Source of the DNA: Kiritimatiellia bacterium
GTDB lineage: Bacteria > Verrucomicrobiota > Kiritimatiellia > RFP12 > UBA1067
Direction of reading: 5' to 3'
Assembly: GCA_017403825.1 (NCBI GenBank)
Contig: JAFRDO010000083.1
Location: 1-64,000, forward strand
DNA length: 64,000 bases
Each line of letters begins with the position of its first letter. Position 1 is the stretch's first letter. The notes below the pieces were generated by a model that made no database searches, was not told the origin of the DNA, and saw only the letters and a program-made list of their open reading frames with translations. The position numbers were made by a program, and so were the translations under genes. Below, piece by piece: positions 34,885-43,929 of the stretch.

Positions 34885-36081
34885 ATGATTGATCGAATAC
34901 TTTCCAAGAAGATTCTTGAGATGTCGCACCATTATCCGGTTGTGACACTACTTGGACCCCGCCAGTCTGGTAAGACGACGCTTGTTAGAACTCTGTTCCC
35001 TGCTTTTGCTTACGCCGATTTGGAAGATCCAGAAACACGGGCGCTTGCTCGCGACGATCCGAAGACATTTTTTGAGAACTATCCAGAACCGTTGCTTGTG
35101 GACGAAGTTCAGCGTGTGCCGGAACTGCTTTCGCATATTCAAGTGCGCGTTGACGCGGATCGACGGCGCATGGGACGTTTTATCCTCACAGGGAGCCATC
35201 AGCCCAGGCTAAAGGAGGCCATATCCCAATCTCTTGTCGGACGGACGGCGGAACTGGAACTGCTCCCGCTTTCGCTGGAAGAGCTGGCGGAGCGGACGGG
35301 GCCCGTCCCGACCGACACGATCCTCCTGCGCGGATTCTTCCCGGACGCTTGGGAAACCGATGTTCCGCCTACCGACTTTCACCGGAATTATTTGCGGACT
35401 TATGTAGAGCGCGATGTAAGGACTTTGCTGGAAGTGCGCAACATTGCAGCATTCGAGAAATTCCTGCACCTTCTTGCCGGCCGCGTAGGGCAAATTGTCA
35501 ATCTTGACGGACTTGCGGGCGAAGTCGGCGTAAGTGCACCCACCATAGAGAACTGGATTTCCGTCGCCGAAGCGTCGTTCGTCGTGTTTCGCCTTCGTCC
35601 ATGGTTTGCCAATGTCGGAAAGCGTTTCGTCAAATCGCCGAAGATATACTTTACGGACGTCGGGCTCGCAGCATATTTGCTTGGGATTGAAACGCCGTCC
35701 CAGCTCGCTCGCGATCCATTGCGCGGCAGCCTCTTTGAGAACATGATCATTGCGGACCTCGTCAAGGCGCGGACGAATTTGGGGCGCGAACCTGCGCTGT
35801 TTTTTGTACGCGACTCAAAGGGTTTTGAGGTGGACGCGCTTTATGCCATAGGGCGGGAACTGCGTCCGTTCGAAATCAAAAGCGCAAGGACGTTTGATTC
35901 CTCCTTTTACAAGAACCTTGTCTCCTTTCGGAGTCTAGTTCCTGAATGCGCCACCCCCGCTCTCGTGTACGATGGCGAATCATATTCGGAGCGTGGAGGC
36001 GTTCGCTGTCTCGCCTTTCGCGCTCTCTCCGGCCGGACAGTCTTCAGCCAGGGCGGAAAGGATAGCGGAGGATGTAGATGA
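34885..36081 (+). CDS. AAA_14 / DUF4143 ATP-binding protein
   Basis: 398 aa. Walker A GPRQSGKT, Walker B LLVDEVQR, LTGSHQ sensor. The C-terminal half (DUF4143) has FEVDALYAIGRELRPFEIKS, a nuclease-like E-D-ExK pattern. It is closely similar to the protein at 11889 over its whole length, but each has a different upstream palindrome. The stop overlaps the start of the next gene by ATGA, which places a hydrolase in its operon. Confidence 0.88.
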   Translation: MIDRILSKKILEMSHHYPVVTLLGPRQSGKTTLVRTLFPAFAYADLEDPETRALARDDPKTFFENYPEPLLVDEVQRVPELLSHIQVRVDADRRRMGRFILTGSHQPRLKEAISQSLVGRTAELELLPLSLEELAERTGPVPTDTILLRGFFPDAWETDVPPTDFHRNYLRTYVERDVRTLLEVRNIAAFEKFLHLLAGRVGQIVNLDGLAGEVGVSAPTIENWISVAEASFVVFRLRPWFANVGKRFVKSPKIYFTDVGLAAYLLGIETPSQLARDPLRGSLFENMIIADLVKARTNLGREPALFFVRDSKGFEVDALYAIGRELRPFEIKSARTFDSSFYKNLVSFRSLVPECATPALVYDGESYSERGGVRCLAFRALSGRTVFSQGGKDSGGCR

Positions 36082-37243
36082 TTGCGATGCGTCGAAGAAA
36101 TGCTGTCTTGATTGGAAGCCTTGCCGTTGCCCTGGTCTCTTTGGCATCCCAGGGGGGGACTTCTCGATTTCATGGGGCGGGCCTGTCGATCTCGGTCCCG
36201 GCGGATACGCCAGGGTGCACCGTCTTTCCGACGGACGTCTCATGGCCGCATACGAGCGCAGTGGAGACTTGTTGGTGCGCTTCAACATCGGCGGGAAGAT
36301 TGACAAGTGGACGGATCCGCAGAGAGTCGCATGTCATTTCTCCGCCACTAACGGTTCCGATGCCGTCAGGGTAAATCTTGTGAACGCGGAGTTTGCGCAA
36401 CTTGGCACGGGGCGGATTCTCCTCGCCTGCAACATGCGCCCTGCGGAAAAGAGGTGCGATGTCCACCCGTACGCTATCGCCATTGCGTCGAGTGACGACG
36501 GCGGCGAGAACTGGTCGCCGCTCAGGATCGTCTACAAGGGGCGCAAATGCACCAACGGCGTGGCGCGCGGCTGCTATGAGCCGTTCTTCCTGCCGATTGC
36601 AGGAGGCTCGGCGCAGCTTTTCTATGCGGACGAAACGCCGTACACTGCTGGACGCAGCAAGTACCAGGAGATTTCCGTGATGGAGACGACGGACGGCGGC
36701 GAGACGTGGAGCGTGCCGCGCACGGCATCGTACGCGCCTAAGCGCCGTGACGGCATGCCGGTCGTTTTGCAGCTTGGCGAGTGGCGCTACCTTGCCATCG
36801 AGTCCAATCCGGCAGGGACACGCCTCCATCCGCAGATCATCCGCTCGCGCGTTTCGGACAATTGGCGCGATGCCGTGGGGTGTCCGTCGCCGGACAGGTT
36901 CGAGCCGTTTCTCTCGCCTCCTGACTGGAAAGACACATATGGCGGCGCGCCGTACATCGCGGCGACGGAGAACTTCGTGCTTTTGTCGTGGCAGGAGCGC
37001 ATGGGCCACGACGATGTTGCAGGGGCCAGGACCGTCGCGCACGTCGCTGCCGTGCCGAAGTCGGAGATCCGAGACGGACGTTTCACCACGATGCGAGGCG
37101 TGTCGTGTCCGCCAAACGATGAGAAGCGCAGTTTGAAAATGCGATGGAACGCATTGTGTCCGTTGGTCGGCGACAGTTTCCTTTTTGTCAGCGATTGCGA
37201 CGGAAGAATCGTCGTCTGGCCAGGACGCGTGGCGAAGCCGTAG
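36078..37243 (+). pseudogene. Frameshifted exported GH93-like sialidase-fold hydrolase
   Basis: The start at 36078 (GGAGG ribosome site, ATGA overlap) gives a good signal peptide (MRRRNAVLIGSLAVALVSLA). The enzyme body is in another frame. The two frames meet at a run of seven G (36152-36158); one extra G would restore a continuous protein. The body has Asp boxes (SSDDGGENWS, TTDGGETWS), CYEPFFL and KRRDGMPV, as in GH93 exo-arabinanases and sialidase-superfamily propellers. It is either a sequencing or mutational frameshift or an OFF state of a phase-variable gene. GH93 rather than sialidase is favoured by neighbouring arabinofuranosidases. Confidence 0.7.
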
Positions 37244-37401
37244 ATTCCTGAAGTTTGCGCATTAATATTCCAGCGCGTACGAGATTGCGGTTTCCGGGAG
37301 GCGACGACAAGCGGGAATCGGACGCAAATTCTGCGAACTCTGCGACTAAACCCGTAAATCCCGCAGCCCACCAACCCATTGCAGGCTGAGGGGCGACGGA
37401 T

Positions 37402-37430
37402 TTGCGCCGGGGCCGGATATTTGCTATAAT
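37402..37430 (+). promoter_or_regulatory. Promoter TTGCGC-17-TATAAT (extended -10)
   Basis: -35 TTGCGC, a 17-base spacer ending TGC, and -10 TATAAT, 41 bases before the start at 37472. The rest of 37244-37471 shows nothing else recognisable. Confidence 0.6.
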
Positions 37431-37471
37431 CCTTATCAGTTGGATGTGAGAACATTACAATGGGAGTAAAC

Positions 37472-40400
37472 ATGACAACAGAACTTCGCGTTTTCAGGCG
37501 CACGGCCGCCTTCTTTTTTGCATTCGGCTCGTTCTTTGCGGCGAGCCTCAGCCTGTCGGCGGCAATGACGGTAACGAATGTCGCGGCGGACGCGGAATTC
37601 ACCTTCCAATCCCCCAACGACAGATTGAACGCTAACACATACGAACTTGTTGTCAATGCAGGCTCGACCACGACGGTATGCTTCCCGCCGAGCGGCAAGT
37701 TCAACTGTTTTGTCTATCTGAAAGGCAGCGGCACCGTCACGTTCAAGAAGCCCACCACCTACAATGGTGGCGATCAGGTGACGTTTTCGAATGGTCTTGC
37801 CGCCGATAGCACTGTGACCGTAGATATCACGGATGTGACGACGGTCAACATCGGCCGAGATGTCGTGTCAAGTGACGTGCATTATCCCGTCGCGGATGTC
37901 GCAAACATGACCTTTGAGCAGGACGGCGGCAAGTTGGTTCTGACGAACAAGTGTACTGCTCGGGTGCTCCCCTCGTCGTTCGAGGTCGCGTCCGGCGCGA
38001 TTGTCGCATTGCAGGGCACGAATCCGCTTGGGCTCTGCAACTCTTTTACTCTTACGGACTACGATGTCGTGGCGATGACGCGCGATTCGATCCCGAATGG
38101 CTGCGTTATATCCGTCCCGCCGGGTCGAACGCTTGGCCTCAAGCCCGCGAACATGGTGATTCGCGAGGGCAACTCGACATACAAGTGGAACTGGTCGGGC
38201 GTGGCATCCTACTTCGACGAGTCTTTCAGCATAGCCCTTGGCGGCAAAGGCGCCAAAGTCCTCTGCCGGAACACGGCCAGCAAGTTGCGTCTGTTCGCGC
38301 CGGTGACCGGCGAGGGCGAGGTGCTGTTCATGCCCGATTCGGATGCCTCTGGCTCTCAGCTCGTTTTTCGCGGTGTTACGCATGTGGCGTCAAGGTCCAC
38401 CCCTGTCGCCATTCCCGTGAACACAGCGGCGGAATCGGTTTTGCACGATACGTGGATGAACAAGGTCTCGCACTGGTTCGACGCCTCGGATGCATCTGCC
38501 ATTGTTCCGTTCTCGTTCGATCCCAATGCGAATTTTGGCTGGAGCGGCGCGGAGAACAAGTTCGACGGCAACCAGATCGTCATAGGATGGAAGGACAAGG
38601 TGGAAGGTTCCGGCGTCTCCTTCTACAACAAGCGAATCTGGCATAATTATCCCGACGGCATGAAGAACGACTACCATCTTGAAGTGATGCCGTATCTGGT
38701 AGCGGGTGGCTTGAACGGCAAGGCCTATCTTTCGTTCGGTTATTTCGGACGAGAGAATGCGTCAAATGTGATGTACAACTCAAGCGGAAAACTCGCCCCC
38801 GCAAAGGAGTTTCGCCGTCTTCCGCTTTGGAACGGCGACACACCTGGTGCGACAAAGTATTCATCAGGTTCGGAAACGACAATCACGCCCAAATACTGCA
38901 TAATGGTGTTCGGTTCCCAGCAAGGCGGAGGCAAAGCCATCTTGGGTGACGACATCTCTCAGACTGGCAACGGAAATCTTGCGAGAAACGACAGTTTGAC
39001 CAACCAACCGTGGTTGGCCTATAATGGTTACTCGATGATGGTTGATGGCGTAGCGGTCAATCCAAGATCCGCCAAGCCCAGCGGGGGATGGCAGATCGTC
39101 TCGCTTGACATGACGGCAACCAACACCGTCATCAACGGTCTCGGAAATCACAATGCCACGACATCTGCCTGCGGCGGGCAGAACTATGCGGAAATCATCT
39201 TCTTCGACGAGGCGCCCACGGATGGAGAGCGCATAGCATGCGAAGCGTATCTTGCAGAGAAATGGGGATTGACGTCAACTCGGTCCTTCCGTGCGGGCAA
39301 GGAGCTGTTCTCCGAGATGTCCGGCGGCTATGGGGCCACGGTAAAGATTGAAGACTACGAATCCAACGAAAACAACGTCACTGTTTCCAATATAGTCCCC
39401 AAGGAGGTGACGATTGCGGGTAACTACAGAGGCACGATCAACATTGCGTCCGGCAAGACGCTCGTCGTATCCGACCGCCCTGCGCCGCCTGCGCCCTGCG
39501 ACATGCCGCAGCAAGGCAACATTGCCGCATGGTTTGACCCGAGTCTCGACGGGGCGACGGATCCTCACGGGAATGCAGATGCGGCGGCGGCCGGCGGCAT
39601 TGCGCGCCTCTATTCGCGCACGGCGGGCGACGTGGACAAGACCGCCGGCTCCTTCTACCTTGCGATGCAGGGTGGACTAACATCTGTGAGCACGCGCTAT
39701 CCGTTCCTTCTTGAGCAGACATATCTTGGTGCCAATGGAATCGCCGGCCCGATGAAGTGGCTGGATTTCACGACTAACGCGCCGAACGATACCACGTCCA
39801 ACAATTTGAGGTCGCACCTTTTGCCGGCACAGGATTCGCACATTACCGGAACAGGCGTCGACAAGTTGCCGGTCGTGCGTTCCGTGTTCATGGCGATAGA
39901 CACTTCTGTGGGCGGCGGCAATCCGATTGCCGATACTGTGGGCATGACCGGAATGTTCCGTCCTCGCAACGGAACGAGCGCGGCCAATCCTATATGGAGC
40001 GCGAACAACACCGTGTCGATGACGCACACCTGGTTGGATACTGACGAGGTGAACGGCACGACGACTGGATTCAACGGCCGTGCCGAAGTGCTGGGCTTCG
40101 AGATGTCCGAGCAGAAGGAGATGGCGGTGTTTTTGGCCTACTACAATCAAGGAAGCAACAAGAACTACGAGCACATCGGCGAGACGATGATCTACAAAAC
40201 GGTGCTTTCTGACGCGGAGCGCCTGACTGTGCAGGAGTACCTGATGGCGAAGTGGACTGGCGACATGAACAGCAAGTATTCCGACCTCTCCGGCGCGACA
40301 GTGACGGGCGCGGGCAATGTGAAGAGCGCGTCGCTGCGCAATCTGCCGGCGTTTGACGCCGGATTCACGGGTATGCTTTCGGGCGGCTCGGACATGACGT

Positions 40401-40690
40401 TTACGGTCGATTCTCAGCGTAACGCTTCGGCGGCGATAGATGCGATCACGATCGATCGCTCCGTCACGCTAGACGCCGACTGCACGGTCACGGTGACGCT
40501 GAAAGCGGGGACTAACTTCGGCACATACACGCTGCTGACGGTGCCGTCAGGCTCGCTTGCGGGCAAGACGTTCACGCGCAAGGTCATAAACGAAACGGGT
40601 ATGGAGTTGAGTGCAAGGTTGGTGGTTTCCGACACGACTCTTGCATTGGAAATCGCCTCTAAAGGTGGTCTCGTAATTTCGATTCGCTGA
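37472..40690 (+). CDS. Large exported beta-helix / LamG-like surface protein
   Basis: 1072 aa from the ATG at 37472, preferred over 37460 because GGGAG sits six bases upstream. An N-terminal signal (FRRTAAFFFAFGSFF) ends near SLSAA. The first third is strand-rich and resembles a beta-helix. Two later blocks each finish with a DAER/DGER...YL..KW motif (DGERIACEAYLAEKWG and SDAERLTVQEYLMAKW), as at the end of LamG-type (concanavalin-like) domains. The protein ends KGGLVISIR, the tail shared with three other exported proteins here. The role is probably surface adhesion or glycan binding. Confidence 0.75.
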   Translation: MTTELRVFRRTAAFFFAFGSFFAASLSLSAAMTVTNVAADAEFTFQSPNDRLNANTYELVVNAGSTTTVCFPPSGKFNCFVYLKGSGTVTFKKPTTYNGGDQVTFSNGLAADSTVTVDITDVTTVNIGRDVVSSDVHYPVADVANMTFEQDGGKLVLTNKCTARVLPSSFEVASGAIVALQGTNPLGLCNSFTLTDYDVVAMTRDSIPNGCVISVPPGRTLGLKPANMVIREGNSTYKWNWSGVASYFDESFSIALGGKGAKVLCRNTASKLRLFAPVTGEGEVLFMPDSDASGSQLVFRGVTHVASRSTPVAIPVNTAAESVLHDTWMNKVSHWFDASDASAIVPFSFDPNANFGWSGAENKFDGNQIVIGWKDKVEGSGVSFYNKRIWHNYPDGMKNDYHLEVMPYLVAGGLNGKAYLSFGYFGRENASNVMYNSSGKLAPAKEFRRLPLWNGDTPGATKYSSGSETTITPKYCIMVFGSQQGGGKAILGDDISQTGNGNLARNDSLTNQPWLAYNGYSMMVDGVAVNPRSAKPSGGWQIVSLDMTATNTVINGLGNHNATTSACGGQNYAEIIFFDEAPTDGERIACEAYLAEKWGLTSTRSFRAGKELFSEMSGGYGATVKIEDYESNENNVTVSNIVPKEVTIAGNYRGTINIASGKTLVVSDRPAPPAPCDMPQQGNIAAWFDPSLDGATDPHGNADAAAAGGIARLYSRTAGDVDKTAGSFYLAMQGGLTSVSTRYPFLLEQTYLGANGIAGPMKWLDFTTNAPNDTTSNNLRSHLLPAQDSHITGTGVDKLPVVRSVFMAIDTSVGGGNPIADTVGMTGMFRPRNGTSAANPIWSANNTVSMTHTWLDTDEVNGTTTGFNGRAEVLGFEMSEQKEMAVFLAYYNQGSNKNYEHIGETMIYKTVLSDAERLTVQEYLMAKWTGDMNSKYSDLSGATVTGAGNVKSASLRNLPAFDAGFTGMLSGGSDMTFTVDSQRNASAAIDAITIDRSVTLDADCTVTVTLKAGTNFGTYTLLTVPSGSLAGKTFTRKVINETGMELSARLVVSDTTLALEIASKGGLVISIR

Positions 40691-40711
40691 CGGCAGAAGG
40701 AGAAGACGGCA

Positions 40712-41893
40712 ATGACAAGAAAATGCATGATTGCAGGAGTTTTCGCGTTGACGGCGTTTGCCGCGCTTGCTGGGCGCACTGGCCCGTGGACGAAGGAAAA
40801 GGCGTGGGAGTGGTACAAGGCACAGCCGTGGATGCGCGGGTGCAACTATATGCCGGCGTCGGCGGCGAACCGCGTGGATCAATGGCAGGAGCTTGGCAGC
40901 GAGGAACGCTTCGCAGAGGTCGAGCGCGAACTTACGCTCGCCGAGTCGATTGGCTTCAATACGCTTCGAATCATCATCGAGGAGCAGGGTTTCGCCGTGT
41001 GGTGCGCCGAGCACGACGGCTTCATGGAACGGTTCGAGCGGTATCTGCAGATCATGGAGAAGCACAAGATGCGTGCGATAGTCGTCCTTGGAAACGACTG
41101 TTCGCGTCCGAAGGAGATATGGAGCTTCCCGAAAACCGGTCCGCAGAAATTCGACTGGGGCTATCACGGCGGACGCAAGCTCAGCCAGCACGGCTCCTTC
41201 CCCGGCGCCGTAGGCTACACGTGCGTCGATGACCCCGAGCTGTGCGAAAAGTTCTTCGCCATGTGCGAGGAGGTGATGACGAAGTATCGCGCTGACCCGC
41301 GCATCGTGTTCTGGAACGTCTGGAACGAGCCGGGCAACGGCAACCGCCGCAAGCCCGAGCATGTGGCGCTTATCCGTCGCATCTTCGAGCTGGGATGGAA
41401 GATCGATCCCGTGCAGCCGCTCGCGGCGGACGTCTGGCAGGGACACTATGGCACGACGCCGAAGGACGCCAACAAGTCGCAGGTTGTTGCCGGCGAACTG
41501 TCGGACATCATCTCGTACCACTGCTACCGCGACTACGAGACGCAGGTGAGCCTCATACGCAAGCTGCGCAAATACTACGGGCGCCCGATGGTCAACACGG
41601 AATGGCTCGCCCGCATCAGCCACAACGACGTGTTCACGGCGTATCCGCTCTACTACATCGAGGGCATAGGCTGCACGTGCTGGGGATTCGTCGCAGGCAA
41701 GTACCAGACTTCCGAGCCTTGGGAATCGATGTGGCGGGACCTTGAGAAGGGCACCGAGAAGAGCAAGACCTGGGACATGACGAAATGGCTTCACGACCTC
41801 TATCGTCCGTCGCTCCGGCCGTACGACCCGAAGGAGATAGACCTCATCAAGCGGTTCAACAAGATGGCCGACGAAGACTTCGGGAAGAAATGA
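40712..41893 (+). CDS. Exported GH5-like (beta/alpha)8 glycoside hydrolase
   Basis: 393 aa, AAGGAG ribosome site. A signal peptide covers residues 1-20. The acid/base Glu is in WNVWNEPG (E206) and the likely nucleophile in NTEW (E297), with HCYRDY and WGFVAGK lining the barrel, as in clan GH-A. The subfamily and substrate cannot be decided by eye; proteins of this type are often annotated as cellulase or 1,4-beta-xylanase. It overlaps the next gene by ATGA. Confidence 0.82.
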   Translation: MTRKCMIAGVFALTAFAALAGRTGPWTKEKAWEWYKAQPWMRGCNYMPASAANRVDQWQELGSEERFAEVERELTLAESIGFNTLRIIIEEQGFAVWCAEHDGFMERFERYLQIMEKHKMRAIVVLGNDCSRPKEIWSFPKTGPQKFDWGYHGGRKLSQHGSFPGAVGYTCVDDPELCEKFFAMCEEVMTKYRADPRIVFWNVWNEPGNGNRRKPEHVALIRRIFELGWKIDPVQPLAADVWQGHYGTTPKDANKSQVVAGELSDIISYHCYRDYETQVSLIRKLRKYYGRPMVNTEWLARISHNDVFTAYPLYYIEGIGCTCWGFVAGKYQTSEPWESMWRDLEKGTEKSKTWDMTKWLHDLYRPSLRPYDPKEIDLIKRFNKMADEDFGKK

Positions 41894-43899
41894 GACATGG
41901 CCTCGCCCCCGTGCTCGTGGCGCTTGCGGTCGTGCATTCGGCTGCGGCGATCTCGCTCTCCACGCAGAACTTCTCGTTCGAGATAAAAGCCGACGCCACT
42001 GACGCGCGTTTTGCGTTTCCGAAGAACACCGCCGAAGGCAAGGACTTCTGGCGACTCATCCTTGATGACGGTGACCGCACAGAGGTTCCGGTGTTCTCCC
42101 ATGCGCAGAAGGGGAGCGCCGTCCTTGAGGGCGACGTGCTCACGGTCGCGTACGACCGTCTTGTCTCTGCCTATGGCGATTCTTACGACATCGGCTTCAC
42201 CCTGCGCATCGAGAAGGACGGCGACGTGCTGAAGTTCACGCCAACGGTGGCCAACCGCTCCAAGGTGCGCGTGAACGAGTGCTTCGCGCCGCTTGTCTCG
42301 TTCAACGGACTCGTCGGCGAGAAGGCGAAGGACGTCCTCTATATGCCGCGCTCCCTTGGCCAGCGCTCTCCCAATCCATACGCTAAATTGGAGTCGATAG
42401 TTCCGTTCGACTACCAGCACAACGAATACGAGACTAGCTGGCATTACCATTATCCGCAGTGCTCCATGTGCTGGCTCGGCATAGAGTCGGCGGACAAGTT
42501 CCTCTACGTTGCGCGTCTTGACGAGCAGATCCGCGCCTGCTTCATCACGGTGCGCCATACGATCCACGGCGACGACCTCATGCCCGGCATCGTCCACTTC
42601 CCCATGGCGCGTCCGGGCGAGACGGTGACGTTCGCCCCGACTACGGTGGGGCTCCTCGACGGCGACTGGCGCGAGGGCGCGAGGCGCTACCGCGCCTGGG
42701 CCGACTCCGCCTTCTTCAAGGTGCGTCCGAAGGCGCAGTGGGTGAAAGAGCTCACCGGCTGGCAGCGTCTTGTGCTGAAGACGCAGTTCGGCGAAAACAT
42801 CTACACGTTCAAGGACCTTCCCGCCATGTTCGAGGCCGGACACAAGTACGGCATAGACACGCTCTTCCTCTTCGCCTGGTGGAAGGCGGGCATGGACCGC
42901 GGTTATCCGAAGTACGAGGAGCCGTATCCCGGCGCGTGGACGGAGCTGAAGGCGAACATCGCCGAAGTGCGCCGGCGCGGCGGACGCGTGATTCTTGAAT
43001 GCAACTGCCATTTTCTCGATCTCGCAGGCGACTTCTACAGGGAGCACGGGAAAGACGTGCTAATACGCACGATAAACGGCACGGAGTTTCGTCCCTCGTT
43101 CGTCTACCCCGGGTTCGGCGAGTACCGCCAGATGTACGGCGCGCGCCAGTTCCCGGTCGCCTGCTCGGGCACCGCCCTTTGGCGCAACACCGTGTTCTCG
43201 CAGCTGGAGCTGATGCAGGACAAGTTCGATCCCGACTGTCTCTTCGTGGACTGCTACGGCGCCGCGCCCACGCAGCCGTGCTTCAACGATGCGCACGAGC
43301 ACGGTCCGCGCATCGATTGCGAGTGGCCTTGCCGCCGGAAGTTCTTCGACCGCGCCGCAGCCTACTGCGAACAGATAGGCAAGCCGCTTGCCACCGAGAT
43401 CGCCACCGACATCGCCGCCTCGTACACGCAGTTCATCCACAGCGGGCTCGGCGGTTTCGCCGAAATCGCGCCCAACACCGAGCAGTTCCCCGCGCTCTTC
43501 CGCTACACGTTCCCCGAGGTCATCGTTTCCAACCGCGGCGTGCGCAATGCGGAGGGCGACTTCGCCAGGAAGCTCCGCAACTGTCTCGTCTACGGCATCC
43601 GCTACGACGCCGAACTGTACGTCTGCCGGCGCACCATCGACGCCGTGCCAGCATACGCCGAAGTGATCGGACGCTGCTGCCGGAAGATGAAAGAATACGG
43701 CGAATTCTACTTCGACGGACGCTTCACCGTGCGCGACACGTCGCCTCTCCCGCCCGGCGTCGTTCGCGGAGAGTTTCTGAACGGCGACGGCACCAAGCTT
43801 CTCACCGTCCTGCACAACGCCGGCAAAAAAGCCGCCAAGGTCGGCGGCAAGAGCCTCCCCGCCGGACACCTCTCTTTCGACGTGACGCAGCTGAGATGA
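41890..43899 (+). CDS. Exported DUF6259-like TIM-barrel protein
   Basis: 669 aa from the ATG at 41890 (ATGA overlap; an earlier in-frame start would sit inside the GH5-like gene). It has a signal peptide, an N-terminal beta-sandwich (about residues 20-270), then a TIM-barrel region with TLFLFAWWKAGMDRGYP, ILECNCHFLDLA, CLFVDCYGAAP and EIATDIAASY, as in DUF6259 and GH-D/GH36-like barrels. The Asp in FVDCY may be the nucleophile. It is probably a glycoside hydrolase; the substrate is unknown. Confidence 0.72.
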   Translation: MRHGLAPVLVALAVVHSAAAISLSTQNFSFEIKADATDARFAFPKNTAEGKDFWRLILDDGDRTEVPVFSHAQKGSAVLEGDVLTVAYDRLVSAYGDSYDIGFTLRIEKDGDVLKFTPTVANRSKVRVNECFAPLVSFNGLVGEKAKDVLYMPRSLGQRSPNPYAKLESIVPFDYQHNEYETSWHYHYPQCSMCWLGIESADKFLYVARLDEQIRACFITVRHTIHGDDLMPGIVHFPMARPGETVTFAPTTVGLLDGDWREGARRYRAWADSAFFKVRPKAQWVKELTGWQRLVLKTQFGENIYTFKDLPAMFEAGHKYGIDTLFLFAWWKAGMDRGYPKYEEPYPGAWTELKANIAEVRRRGGRVILECNCHFLDLAGDFYREHGKDVLIRTINGTEFRPSFVYPGFGEYRQMYGARQFPVACSGTALWRNTVFSQLELMQDKFDPDCLFVDCYGAAPTQPCFNDAHEHGPRIDCEWPCRRKFFDRAAAYCEQIGKPLATEIATDIAASYTQFIHSGLGGFAEIAPNTEQFPALFRYTFPEVIVSNRGVRNAEGDFARKLRNCLVYGIRYDAELYVCRRTIDAVPAYAEVIGRCCRKMKEYGEFYFDGRFTVRDTSPLPPGVVRGEFLNGDGTKLLTVLHNAGKKAAKVGGKSLPAGHLSFDVTQLR

Positions 43900-43929
43900 A
43901 TGTCGGGTTGATTTCAGCCGCAAATTGTT

